64,000 nt of DNA from Doryteuthis pealeii (GCA_023376005.1 CM042148.1:65617622-65681621); one strand, 5' to 3'; counted from the stretch's first letter, positions 32,335 to 43,103 are shown. The notes: generated by a model from the sequence alone, not told the origin. Numbers and translations are program-made.

Positions 32335-32656
32335 GATCTGCACATGCAAAACTATATTAGCTTGTTGGACAGTCTTTTAGCTGAAAGGTCTCGTTTGGTT
32401 GTCATGATAGAATGAACTAAAGAAAGTGACATATTACCAGTGGCAATTATGTCTTCGACTGAGAAAGTACCTAAAAGCTTCTATCATGGATTCATTTGTT
32501 AAGGTTAGCTAGGACTCATACAATGCGAGAATTGTGGGGTACTTATTGATTTAGAGTGCATAGAATTCACTAAAGAAGTAATGCTCTGTATAAAACCTAT
32601 TCCATTCGCATGACATACTGCTTATCAAGGCATATACACATATATACATGTATATG

Positions 32657-32928
32657 GAGGCGCGTGGTGTAATGGTTAGAGTCGTAGGAAATGGACTGGT
32701 CGACCCAAGTTCAATTCCTGGACGAAGCTGCTGGCATTTTACATGGCGCTAATACCCTTAGGAAAGGTATAAACCCAATTCTCCCTCCAGCTATGGGTAG
32801 ATAGCAGGGCAGACGGGGCTCTTTAACCAGGGCTAGGTAACCAGTCTAGAAGGAAAACTCTGAATTCAAACCTGTTAAACTCCACTTAAGAAATTGACCT
32901 TGTGTCCTGCTTGTACGGCGGAGGGGTT

Positions 32929-32934
<6 letters not shown>
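32657..32934 (+). mobile_element. SINE-A, full-length, best copy
   Basis: GAGGCGCGTGGTGTAATGGTT (A-box-like), CAAGTTCAATTCCTGGACG (B-box-like), ACATGGCGCTAATACCCTTA, CCTCCAGCTATGGGTAGATA, GGCAGACGGGGCTCTTTAAC, GTAACCAGTCTAGAAGG, TTAAACTCCACTTAAG and the end GGCGGAGGGGTTGGTAAA, directly followed by (TA)n(TG)n. It defines the family for this window (about 275 bp). Confidence 0.9.
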
Positions 32935-33010
<76 letters not shown>

Positions 33011-33012
33011 TG
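32935..33012. repeat. (TA)n(TG)n tail array of SINE-A
   Basis: TA units then TG units start immediately at the SINE 3' end. The same junction occurs at 42243 and 52050. Confidence 0.9.
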
Positions 33013-33089
33013 TTGTGTTTGTGCTTACACATGTTTATATTCATATTATATGTGTTGGGTGAATTTTATGGCATATAAGTCGTGGGTGT

Positions 33090-33323
33090 AGCCTAAAATC
33101 GGTATCAACCAAACAACGAGGGAGTCTATCCACTTTACCCTAGCGCTAGACCAAGGAGATTGTTTTTTAGTGTCTGATGTTGTGCGCCACACTTACCATC
33201 AGCTCCGCACTTTACCGCACATATCCCTGTGCTAGTCATACGCTGAGTTGGCGAGGATTGGTATCGAACCAGGAACTTTCAGGTTCCATGCCTATCAATC
33301 TACAGACTGAGCTAAACCGGCCC
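33090..33323 (-). mobile_element. SINE-B
   Basis: Minus strand: GGCCGGTTTAGCTCAGTCTG head, GTTCGATACCAATCCTCGCC B-box region, and the body to GATTTTAGGC. The B box GGTTCGATACC is well kept. Confidence 0.85.
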
Positions 33324-33339
33324 TAAACATATAAACATG

Positions 33340-34140
33340 CTAAACATGGCATGCCGACCCTTGTTGGGTTATTAGATTCCGAGGACGTTTTTGTTTTATC
33401 TATTCTTGTTGGGTATTAAAATCTTTTTTAAACACATTTTTGATCGGGTACTACGACTCCGGGCCTACGTGAACCTTAGAGTAATAGTAATTACGAGGTA
33501 CTCGGCTCAGTCGGTAGAACGTCAGCCAAGGAATCACAAGGTTCATGGTTTGATACCTGCCCTCGCCAACTCAGCGTATGAGTAGCTAGGACTCATACAA
33601 TGATCTGACGGTAAAATAAAGAGCTGATTGTAGGTGTTGTGCTCTACCTCATGTGCTAAAAGAATCTCCTTTGTCTAGCGCTAGAGAAAAGGGGATAGAC
33701 TCCCTCGCTGACTGGCTGATACCGACATTAGGGCGCCCCACCTATTTATTTGCCACACTCCCAAGAGCTCTAGAACGGGAAGTTCACCACTAAATGCAGT
33801 TTCACATCATACTCAGAACACTAAGACACTTAGCTACTACCTTCTATCACATATATGATAAAAAGGGTTGGGGGTTACCATGAGGGTAATAGGGTTGGGA
33901 CAATCATATAGGTGCTAGGACTTGAAGCGACTTGCCGATTGTTTGGAGGTGGTCTTCGACAACCGTCTAACCTACGTAAGAGCCAAAGTGGAGTGTTGCA
34001 AGACATGGATTGCTCAGCCACCAGGATTCTATCCTTAACCATCACAGGGGGCCTCTCACGACCAATCTCATTTGGGGGATTTTACCCCTCTGTAGAGGTG
34101 CAGTCGGTGTATTCTACAGCCCTAGCCAATAATACCTAGT
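33340..34140 (-). mobile_element. LINE relic, family C, interrupted by SINE-B
   Basis: On the minus strand it matches 43795-44575: the GGACAATCATATAGGTGCTA block (plus strand), the CCAACCCTTTTTATCATA block and finally the 3' stem-loop GGCATGCCGACCC/GGGTTATTAG at 33345-33382. A plus-strand SINE-B (33495-33740) splits it about 100 bp from its 3' end. Confidence 0.55.
33495..33740 (+). mobile_element. SINE-B nested in LINE relic
   Basis: GAGGTACTCGGCTCAGTCGGTAGAACG head, GGTTCATGGTTTGATACC (B box decayed), and the body with GTAGCTAGGACTCATACAATG where other copies have GTAGCACAGGGATATGTGC. It ends GGGCGCCCC. Confidence 0.8.
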
Positions 34141-34613
34141 GGTATACTCAGTGAGTTCGCTATTAAGATTGATAGAAAATTTAAAAAAAAACGCAATAGA
34201 CCAGATATAGTGGCTAATGAGTAAAAAACATGCCTTCTAATTGATATGTCAGTGACAGCATATAATGCTACATAATGTTGTCATAAATTGTTAGCAGACC
34301 CTGTAGGTAAGAATAAGGGCCGTTAACTTTGAGATCAGGGAGTGGAAATTTACCAGTGACGGTTATGATCTCTGGAAAACACACCATGTGAAACACATTA
34401 TTAGTTTTAGTTTTTAGATTTGAGCTTACTTGGAAGCAGAGTAGACGTGCCGATATGGGCTAGATAAAATAAAAGCTTGATCAAACAACAAAAATGTCTT
34501 GTAAACAAGTAAAGCCCAGAAGAGGAAGAAACCAGCCCGTAGTTAAGAAGAAGCAGAAGAATCAACACATAAACAAGTTATAAAGAAGACCATCTCCACT
34601 CCACGTAAGGCTC

Positions 34614-34690
<77 letters not shown>

Positions 34691-34800
34691 GTCTCTATAT
34701 CATCTCTTTGAACTTTCTCTATCATCCGAGAACTCTCTCTGAAGTCTCCCTCTCACCAATTATACACCCGATGTCAATGTGGGTATGTAACAATAATAGC
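34141..34800 (+). repeat. Dispersed repeat family D with (TC)n
   Basis: Contains AGACGTGCCGATATGGGC, TAGATAAAATAAAAGCTTGATC, GTAGTTAAGAAGAAGCAG, a 70-bp (TC)n at 34616-34685 and GAAGTCTCCCTCTCACC. It matches the minus strand of 5235-5760 and the plus strand of 53400-54010 (where the array is (TCTG)n plus (TC)n). The left 150 bp is not clearly part of it. Confidence 0.5.
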
Positions 34801-35261
34801 ATAAAAATCAAAGAGTATACCAAAATAAGTAAATACTAAGAGTTGGCAATGAAATTACAAAAAAATGTGACATCTTAAAGTAATAGTGGGAATCTTGGGA
34901 ATGATCACGATAGGAGCAGAAAGAATACATTAACAAGATACTTGGCAGTCCCTAGCCAGTATGAAATACACAAAATTGTACTTTGCAGAACTGCTCATCT
35001 CCTTATCAATGTCATTGGAAAAGACCCCTCTCCTCAAAAGGGAACAAAAACATAAATACACAGAATGTATATGTTCACTTCCTTCCCTCACTGTAGGTCT
35101 TGGGTGCAGTACCGGTGAAGGATTGTAATGAACCGAATGTAAAGCTAAAAAGTGAATGTTGCCCTTGTAGCAGACCACAAAGGGAAAATTAAAGAAAACG
35201 ATAATATAGATATATACGTGGGGCTTTCTAAAAAACATTGTGGAACATGAGGGTGAATGAG
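34801..35261. other. No gene recognised
   Basis: The minus-strand frame 34930-35238 (102 residues) is also present, with changes, at 54107-54418. No domain is recognisable and the two copies diverge in frame. Confidence 0.35.
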
Positions 35262-35390
35262 CAGACTCTGTTCTTTAGCTGTGGTTAAGCAACCTGTCTC
35301 GGAGGAGAAAATCTCTGAATTCAAACCACCTGAACTCTGCTTCAAGATTGACCTTATGCCAGGTACTACCCGTAGAGGAAGGAGGGATTG
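35262..35390 (+). mobile_element. SINE-A tail fragment
   Basis: CTGTTCTTTAGCTGTGGTTA, GCAACCTGTCTCGGAGGAG, CTGAATTCAAACC, TGAACTCTGCTTCAAG and GACCTTATGCCAGG follow the SINE-A 3' half in order. The head is missing. Confidence 0.6.
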
Positions 35391-35577
35391 AGTAAAATCT
35401 ACAAACTCATGAACCTACTCCACAGTTTGGAAATTGCAAGTAGGTTGGAAATAATATAGAATTGTCCTTATTGACCTGGAATGTGTGTTGGATAAAACAA
35501 ATACCTAAAGAAAGCCAATAAAATTGTGTAATACAAGAAATAACAGAATTAGAGAAACAATATTGATAGACTAACAC

Positions 35578-35582
<5 letters not shown>

Positions 35583-35657
<75 letters not shown>

Positions 35658-35658
35658 A
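35583..35658. repeat. (CA)n(TA)n array
   Basis: About fifteen CA units followed by TA units. Confidence 0.9.
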
Positions 35659-37184
35659 GAAAACACCAAAACTTTATAATTGTCGTCCGTCACCTTTTCA
35701 CTACTTCGGACGGTGTTACCAGTCATCTAATCTATTTAGACGTGCGAAAACTTAAAAACACTTAAAGGATAACATTATTACTGGTGTCGATATATAAAGA
35801 AACAATGAGTAAATGTTTATTCATATATTATTACCTACGTACTTATATAGACAAATACATACACAGAAATTGACAGCCAGACAGACAGAGAATATCCGAA
35901 AAGTAAGGCAAAACTATTTATCTAATACTATAAGAATAAAACTGTGTATATGTTACCAACACTTATATGTTACTTCTTTAGGTAAACACCAGCTTAGTAA
36001 AAAATACAGTTAACAAAAGTAAGATATTAAAAAAATAAGAATGAAATGGGTAAAAAAGAGAGGAAAAAAGCCGCCACAGAAAAGAGAGCCAGAAAGAAGG
36101 AGAGACAACAGCAACTCCAGCAAGCATCACGGTTTGTTTGCAGTCACTACACCTGAGATTGCCATTCAAAAATTGATCTGTTCAGCTACTCACGTAGTTG
36201 TAGGTAAAAATAAATATAAAAGGTGGACACTACGCCATCGTCTTTAGTAGACAGAAGGATGCCAACAATATATAGTATGTGTTTAACGTGCAGTGGCGGA
36301 ATATAGTAAATCATCAAAAAGCATCATTGATACTTTTATTTATATATTAATATGCTAAAAAGACAACATAAACTACGTCATGAATGCTTCCACAAAGTGT
36401 TGGAAATTATTAAATACAAATAGAAATCTACAGCGATTTATTTCAGATGTAATTTCCATAAAATAGATAAATAAATTGACGAGTGAAGGAAAATGATGTG
36501 ACCTCAGATCAATAATGGACCATTCCATAAAAGAAAGAACAACATAAACGTGAAAGAGAGAAGAGAAGAATGAAAAGAAGAGTGAAAGAAAGAATAAAGA
36601 GGAACAGAGTGAAAGAAAGAGAAAAGAAGATAAAAGCTGAAAGAAAGGGAAGATATGAAAAAAAGAGAAAAACAGAAATCAACAACAGGAGAACGCCAAC
36701 TACGCCACAAAAGGCTTACGCGAAGAGTTAAAAATTGTTAAATACAAATAGAAATCTACAACAATTTATCTCAGATGTTATTTCAGTTAAATAAGTAAAT
36801 AAATCGAAGAGAGAAAGAAAATGATGAGATTAATTTTTTTTTAAATCCTTATATTTTCTCGGGGTAGAAGGAATAGAAGAGAAATAAGCTGGCAGATAAT
36901 CTTCATTATCAACTACCATGGAATTTCTATGGATTCAGCTAGTTTATACAAATGTACTTCCGTTTCTGGCAATGTCCTGTAGATATCTCAGACGTAAAAT
37001 CTGACTGAGAAGGAATCTATTTGTTGATCCAGACAGTAATGATCTCATTTATTATTAATAATCCTGAAAGGAATTATTTTAATCCCTACTTACGTCTCTT
37101 CTAATATAAACAGCGCTTAAGATTCAGCTGCTTTGAAAATAAATGATATTTGCTTTCGTTTCGTTTCGTTTCATTTGGTTCATT
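35659..37184. other. No gene recognised; purine-rich tract inside
   Basis: Matches 54903-60260 apart from the 3.8-kb segment missing here at 36289-36292. GAAAG-rich text lies at 36528-36680. AAATACAAATAGAAATCTACA and nearby text occurs twice (36412 and 36740), a local duplication of about 330 bp. Nothing coding is supported. Confidence 0.4.
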
Positions 37185-37225
37185 TGTTTAACGGCATATC
37201 AACTCCCGATGGGTTATTTAATACC
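37185..37225 (-). repeat. LINE 3' stem-loop stub
   Basis: On the minus strand GGTATTAAATAACCCATCGGG...TTGATATGCCGTTAAAC, the same 3' stem-loop and tail as at 3090-3130 and 44529-44562. No LINE body is attached. Confidence 0.45.
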
Positions 37226-37354
37226 AAAATTTGATAAATTAGTAGTTGTTTTATTATAATCATTTATATTTTCAACGTTATTTTGAAAATATATTTTGCA
37301 AATATTTTGGACACTTTAGAAATATAGAAGTAATACTGATAGCTTTTTTATTTA

Positions 37355-37372
37355 GTGCGTCCTGGGACGCAC
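37355..37372. repeat. Perfect 8-bp hairpin GTGCGTCC-TG-GGACGCAC
   Basis: Followed by ATATTTGCTTTG, which resembles the ATATATTTGCTAG after the Helitron-like hairpin at 14240. CTAG has become CTTT, so it may be a decayed Helitron-like end. Also at 60429-60446. Confidence 0.4.
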
Positions 37373-37439
37373 ATATTTGCTTTGAACGAGTCTCGGGGAA
37401 ATTTGATGGGTCCCAACTAAAGTTTCTTAATAAATTGTA

Positions 37440-38060
37440 GGATTTTTGTTTATGATCTGGGGAAACAACTAAAGCCGTCTAACTCCTACCTTGTAACCTA
37501 CCCTGTGTATTTCGTTTAAGAATCTGTTGGAATGTATTTACAGTTAGCTTGAAATGGTAAGGGTAGATTGCGAGAATATACCCAGAGGACAAGATATAAT
37601 TTCCATGAAAAGAAAAGGACTGGAGAGGCGACTTACAGACTTTTATCCTCCGAAAGAAAGAATTCAGAAGACAACTGGAACTAATGAGATCCAAACGACG
37701 CGTGTTGAGTCGAGTTGAAACTGATGTTATTCTTGAGAGAAGTGATCCCACCTCGGTAAGTGGAGATGCAAGTTCTCTAAGCATCAAAAAACACTAATGG
37801 GCTCGGACTTAAACTCAGTTTAAAGCCCTTAGATGTCGGCAGTAACAGTTCTAGCGGTTCTGGCGCTACTCCCGATGCAGAAGAGGACGGAGAAGACGCA
37901 CCCAAGAAAATAAGGAAGATGTACAAGTACCAGCTATTAATATCGGTGTTACCAAGAAAACGGCTAAACTTCACGAGAAACTGGATGCTAGGAAAATTTA
38001 AAATTGTTTGTAGGACTCTTGTTTGTAGTTTTTCTTTGACGGAAAAAAAAAGAGAAGAAA
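37440..38060 (+). pseudogene. Exon-like fragment of an unrecognised nuclear-type protein
   Basis: Frames encode MVRVDCENIPRGQDIISMKR, LERRLTDFYPPKE, then (after a one-base insertion at 37660) QLELMRSKRRVLSRVETDV and SDPTSVSGDASSLSIKK, followed in another frame by NGLGLKLSLKPLDVGS, a Ser/Gly run, an acidic stretch and PKKIRK. The charged, low-complexity composition suggests a nuclear protein, but I do not recognise the family. It is preceded by TATTTACAG (acceptor-like) and contains TCGGTAAGT (donor-like). The contig-3 copy keeps the frame longer. Confidence 0.35.
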
Positions 38061-38173
38061 AACTTACTTAAAAAAGCCAGTTAAAAGACCAAATAACAAA
38101 AACAAAACAAAAACACTTTTAGATTTAATGTTTACATACGTTTATCTCTGTGTTGAAAAAATAATTATTATTA

Positions 38174-38830
38174 CTAGCAAATATATGCCCACTCCGGGTG
38201 AAAGTATTTAAGTTTTGATGTAATAGAATACTATATTAAATTAGAAAGGCTAATGAAACTAAATAAGAATCCAGATAAAAAGATTTGAAACAGAGAGGGG
38301 TATAATCGAAAAATAGAACTACTGAAACTTACTTTATCATCACTCCCATCTTTCATTGCTAAATTTTCCTAATTCAAATATTTAGTTAAAATAGTAAGTA
38401 AAGAATAAAATGACAGTTATTTTGTCTTGTTAATGGATTTTTTTAAAGATTTATCCCCGAGATTTTTGCTCATATTCATTAAGATAAAATCAAACAATTA
38501 GAAATCGATAATACTAAACACATATTTATTAAAATCAAATTTTTAAGATCAATATGCAAATTAGCCTTCCTGTTCACACTGTAAATCGGTATTTTGTTTT
38601 ACATATAAATACACTTGCATGTTATTAGCATGTAAATATAGTCAACAGTATTAATAATGTAAAACAATTTAATTAAATAAAAATGAAACCATGGCGAATG
38701 TGACATTAATAACTAAGCGACTTGTGACTTGAGTAGTAATATAGTTTCGGTTACAGACAGAAAACCACACAGTTTTCATTATAATAAGATTTTGATAAAG
38801 AAAATAATTATTTATACTCATTTCCAATTT
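38174..38830 (-). mobile_element. Helitron-like element, reverse orientation
   Basis: Minus-strand 3' end: CACCCGGAGTGGG (imperfect hairpin), CATATATTTG, CTAG, then T. It matches 13620-14253 over the full length with many substitutions, so it is an older or independent insertion and not part of the contig overlap. Confidence 0.6.
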
Positions 38831-39231
38831 TTCTTCATTTAAACTTTTTTTAAAACTTTACCTTCAATATATTTCATGTTTCCCTGGATATTCCTGTTTT
38901 GTCGGAAAATACGTGCCTTTCAAAACCACTTGGACTGACAGACACGTTTTGGATTTTATTTTAAACAAAAAATCTATTAATATTTCGTGACACAAGGAAA
39001 CGATACTAAGTCATACCATTGTTCCTCAACATTGGTGATGCCTTGATGTAATATTTTAATACGAGGGAATAAGACCTCAACAATCAGACATTCGGATTCA
39101 TATTTGAATGATACAAAGCCTTCAATGATATGATGACTTCAAATAAACTTTCCAACGAAAGATGAAAGATTTTCCCAAGTATAATATTTTTCTACACTCT
39201 GAAAAAATATGTATTTACCAACACTTCCACA
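38831..39231. other. No gene recognised
   Basis: AT-rich text identical in layout to 61906-62308. The Helitron-like element may extend into its left part, but I could not place the 5' end. Confidence 0.4.
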
Positions 39232-39619
39232 CGAGCAGGATGCGACACGTGGTCAATTTATTAAACGGAGTTTAACAGGTTTGAATTCTCTTTAGTTTTT
39301 TTTTCTCCTCGAGACCGGTTACCTAAATAAGGTTCAAAAAACAGTCGCCCTACTATTTACCAAGAGCAGGAAGGAGAATAGATGGATTCATACCTTTCCC
39401 AAGAGTATGCACTTTTTGCACTGAGCTCTGCGTGAAGTTCGTTTTTTTCCGGATTCTCCCCGTAAAAACGACTTTGTGTTAATCTGGCTTTGTTGACTTC
39501 CAACAGAAATAACAAACTTAATTAGTGCTATATAAAATGCAAACAGCCTCGTTCGGTATTTGAATTCGTCTCGTCGAGTCTATTTCCTTCTACGATAACC
39601 ATTACACAACATGCTCCCA
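39232..39619 (-). mobile_element. SINE-A with internal insertion
   Basis: Minus strand: GGGAGCATGTTGTGTAATGG, GACGAATTCAAATACCG, AGCACTAATTAAG, then about 90 bp of foreign text (39430-39525) before ACTCTTGGGAAAGGTATGAA and the body to CTGCTCGTGT. It is longer than the family because of this insertion. Partner: 62309-62699. Confidence 0.75.
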
Positions 39620-39939
39620 TATATATACATTAACTATTACCAGAGCTTGTGCAAAAATATTGAAGATTTTATACATATTTGGGGAAAAAATTCCTGACGG
39701 TTTACCCTGTCATTTTTACATGAGTATTTTATAGGGCATTCAGCGAGGATCAAACTAGAGATTAGTAATAATGAATCGGCGAGACTAATTTCCACCTCTT
39801 TACCCAGGCGATGTCGGGTAGCCGTTTTTAGTAAACAATAACGACAGAATTTATTTCATCACACAAGATTTCAGCATGGCAAGAATTACAAGAATTTTCT
39901 ATATTTTCTGTCCTCTCTTTTCCTCTTGACCAGAGACTT
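39620..39939. other. No gene recognised
   Basis: Ordinary AT-rich text, matched by 62700-63020. Confidence 0.4.
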
Positions 39940-40700
39940 TTACGCCTTAACCTTTCTTGGAGCTTTTCTCTCTTAACTATTTTTAACTGCTGATAATGAA
40001 CAAGCTCTTTCGCTCACACTGACGAACGTTTCTAGTATAAATGAAATACAAAAGTACAACACTAAAAAAGTACCAACTTTACGACCACAGTGATAATTTT
40101 GTCACACACAAAGTACATACCTAAACATAAAATGTTCTTATTACTTGGACGTGAATTGTTCTTCTGCGTTTATTATATACCAAGAAACTGTATTTCTTGG
40201 GGCTTATCTCCCTTAACCATTTTTCACTGTTGATGATGAACAATCTCCTTCTCTCACACTGGCGAACGTTTCTAGTATAAATGAAACATTCCTGACTACA
40301 AAAGTACAATGAAAAAGTACAAACTTTACGACCACAGTGATAATTTTGTCACACACAAAGTACATACCTAAACATAAAATGTTCTTATTACTTGGACGTG
40401 AATTGTTCTTCTGCGTTTATTATATACCAAGAAACTGTATTTCTTGGGGATTATCTCCCTTAACCATTTTTCACTGTTGAAGATGAACAAGCCCTTTCTT
40501 TCACACTGGCGAACGTTGCTAGTATAAATGAAACATTCCAAAAGTATAACACTGAAAAAGTACAAACTTTACGACCACAGTGATAATTTTGTCACACACA
40601 AAGTACATACCTAAACATAAAATGTTCTTACTACTTCGACGTGAATTGTTCTTCCACATTTATTATATACGACGAAGCTGTATTCAAGCTAGTATCTTTC
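39940..40700. repeat. ~245-bp tandem repeats, three units plus a partial
   Basis: ACGACCACAGTGATAATTTT starts at 40081, 40327 and 40571. A partial unit with GCTGATAATGAACAAG precedes. Each unit holds an inverted pair CCAAGAAA-CTGTA-TTTCTTGG (absent in the last) and GAACGTTTCTAGTATAAATG. The 62- and 65-residue minus-strand frames are repeats of each other, not genes. In contig 3 the array has one unit fewer (63040-63540). Confidence 0.85.
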
Positions 40701-40799
40701 TAACAAAAAGAATTTCCCGACGTGACATGAACTCTCAATCAAAGAACGGGATATAATTACTACACTTTTATTTAAAGCACTGAATTATTTTTTTAAACT

Positions 40800-41135
40800 C
40801 TAAAATACTTGTTAAAAGGGGGAGGTTGCCCCAGTGTGCCCAACATGCAAAGTACAACTTACAACCAAACATACCATTCTAAATTGTAACAGCCTTAAAC
40901 ATATCCGCACTAATTACTATCAAGCAAGAAACCTGAGTGACATCTTTAAGAATACAAACCCTGAAAACATTTTTAATTTTCTAAAAAAAAAGGAATCTTT
41001 TCAACAAGATATAACAAAACATAACCGAATATCTCCATAGAACCACTACTTTAAAGACTGAATTCCAAAATAACCTTTTTGACATTAAATCACCCACAGA
41101 GGTTGAACAAAACTCAAACTAAAACTAAAACTAAA
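40800..41135 (+). pseudogene. LINE 3' end with CCHC motif and 3' stem-loop
   Basis: Encodes CPTCKVQLTTKHTILNC (C-x2-C-x7-H-x4-C), the C-terminal knuckle of Jockey/I-type LINE proteins, then HIRTNYYQARNLSDIF and ENIFNFLKK (40834-41010). The frame is broken after a run of A at 40982. The 3' UTR ends with GACATTAAATCACCCACAG, GGTTGAAC and an A/C-rich tail. Partner: 63660-63985. Confidence 0.75.
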
Positions 41136-41233
41136 ATGGCCCTGTCAGTAGGCTTGTGTTCAGAATAACTGAGTGTATGATTTTTGTATACACACATATA
41201 CATGTTCGTGTGTTTATATGTGGGTGTGTTTAA

Positions 41234-41317
<84 letters not shown>

Positions 41318-41395
41318 CAACACACACACACATACACACACGAAACACACATTCACACTCACACACAGACGCACACACAGACGCACACACACAGA
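41234..41395. repeat. Compound palindromic microsatellite (TC)n(TA)n(GA)n(CA)n
   Basis: TC units, then TA units, then GA units form a self-complementary tract of about 80 bp (41234-41314), followed by CACACA and CACTCACAC variants. Confidence 0.9.
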
Positions 41396-41896
41396 TATAT
41401 TTGGTAATGAGGATAATTCCATATGGGATTCAACTATAATATACAGGTCATCCGAAGTGAGATCTCCATATGTCTTGTTCCCTGTGTATGAACGGACAGA
41501 ACAATACGGATGATTAAATGAAGGAAAAAAGCTTTAAATTTGCTTCATGTAATAATTTATTTCAATTGTACGTCATTGATTTCATCAATTAGATTTTCAC
41601 CTATGATTGTAATGACCAGCCATAAATCACCAGCATGGAGACCTGCCTATCCTTAGATATTCTTAATCACCCCACCCCAATTCCGTTATCTATTCCTCCA
41701 CTCACTCATTTCCCCTACCTCCTCCAGCCCCAGCCTCTTTTCTCTCCCAAGTCAAAAAAACGCCTCCCAAAAAACCATGGCTATATATATGCCCAAAACA
41801 TTCCGGACTAAAACAGCGTTTTGTCTGAAGATACACCGACTTGCGGTTAAAATAAATTATTACTTGAAGCAAATTTCAAGTTTTACCTTCATTTAT

Positions 41897-41900
<4 letters not shown>
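41396..41900. other. No gene; possible decayed hammerhead text at 41830
   Basis: GTCTGAAGATACACCGACTTGCGGTTAAAAT (read in parts) has a CTGAAGA core and ACCG/CGGT stem but lacks GAAA and a matching stem I. Nothing else is recognised. Confidence 0.35.

Positions 41901-41903
<3 letters not shown>

Positions 41904-41955
<52 letters not shown>
41904..41955. repeat. (TA)n(TG)n array
   Basis: TA units followed by TG units, directly upstream of a SINE-A head. Confidence 0.9.
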
Positions 41956-41956
41956 T

Positions 41957-42243
41957 GAGGCGCGTGGCGTAATGGTTAGAGTCGAAGGAAATGGACTCGT
42001 CGACCAGAGTTTAAATCCTAGACGAGACTGTTTGCATTTCAAATAACAACTAGTACCCTTGGGAAATGTATGAATCCAACTATACTCCTTCCAGCTATGG
42101 ATAAATAGTAGGGCAGACTGGGCTCTTCAGCCTTGGTAAGGCAACCTGTCTAGAAGAATGAAAACTCTGAAGTGAAATTGTTAAACTCCGCTTGATAAAT
42201 TTACCTTATGTCGCATCCTGCTCGTGCGGAGGGGTTGGTAAAT
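41957..42243 (+). mobile_element. SINE-A, full-length
   Basis: GAGGCGCGTGGCGTAATGGTT head, GAGTTTAAATCCTAGACG (B box decayed), ACCCTTGGGAAATGTATG, GGCAACCTGTCTAGAAG and GTGCGGAGGGGTTGGTAAA end. The usual GGCGCTAATA reads AACAACTAGTA here. It is followed directly by (TA)n and (GA)n. Confidence 0.85.
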
Positions 42244-42415
<172 letters not shown>

Positions 42416-42759
42416 AAAGAGCTTAAATATGGAGCTTCTACTCCTGATGCACCGACTAAATACAAATAATTGGCACACAATTTCATGTATTACAAATAAT
42501 TCATAACGAGAACATTTAATAATGCACATTATGCAGAAATAATTCCGTGTTCAATGGGTTTGTCAGTGAATGTTACAAAAAAATACGACGATTTGAAGTA
42601 CGAATGTGAAGAAAAAATGTCTTTTATTTAGCAGATGAAAAATGACTTTATTCAAGTGTAAGAACTTTAAAAGAAACGTGATCTTACTTTAAAAAGAGGT
42701 ACACTTTCATTCAACCCCCCAAAAGAAAAAGTTTTGAAAAAGAAAGCAGTAAACAGCAA

Positions 42760-42764
<5 letters not shown>
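42416..42764. other. No gene recognised
   Basis: AT-rich text with no repeats that I can relate to the families here. Confidence 0.4.
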
Positions 42765-42790
<26 letters not shown>

Positions 42791-42830
42791 TGATACATAC
42801 ACACACACACACACACTGATACATACACAG
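42765..42830. repeat. (CA)n array with TGATACATA interruptions
   Basis: Two CA blocks separated by CTGATACATACA, which recurs after the second block. Confidence 0.9.
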
Positions 42831-43051
42831 ATACAAATTAAAAAAGGGACCAATGCACATCAATACGTGTTGTAGCGTTACTAAATAATAATCTTAATGT
42901 TTTTAACATTTAAGACTAAGCTACTAAATTATTAGAGTCCATATATATATATATATTATATATATATTATATATATTGAACGGTAAAATGGATATGAATT
43001 CGACAATATGTGTAGAAAGTTTGTAGAAAAAACAACAAGATGTTAAAAATT

Positions 43052-43103
43052 TTGCTGACAGAAATCTGTTTCGACCAATATGAAGAGGTCTTTATCAAAG
43101 CAA
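43052..43103 (-). ncRNA. Degenerate hammerhead ribozyme motif
   Basis: Minus strand: stem I TTGCT, TTGATAA (CTGATGA with two changes), stem II GACC...GGTC, GAAA, stem III ACAGA-TT-TCTGT, C, stem I partner AGCAA. The stems are intact, but C3 and G8 of the core are changed, so it should be inactive. Both changes are of the C-to-T/G-to-A type. Confidence 0.45.

Noticed and set aside
35690..35770. GTCGTCCGTCACC...GGACGGTG hairpin with TGCGAAAAC as a ribozyme
   Set aside because: The hairpin is real but no CUGANGA core can be placed in the required order on either strand.
41825..41880. CTGAAGA with ACCG/CGGT stem as a hammerhead
   Set aside because: GAAA is TAAA and no stem I partner is found; mentioned only as a possible relic.
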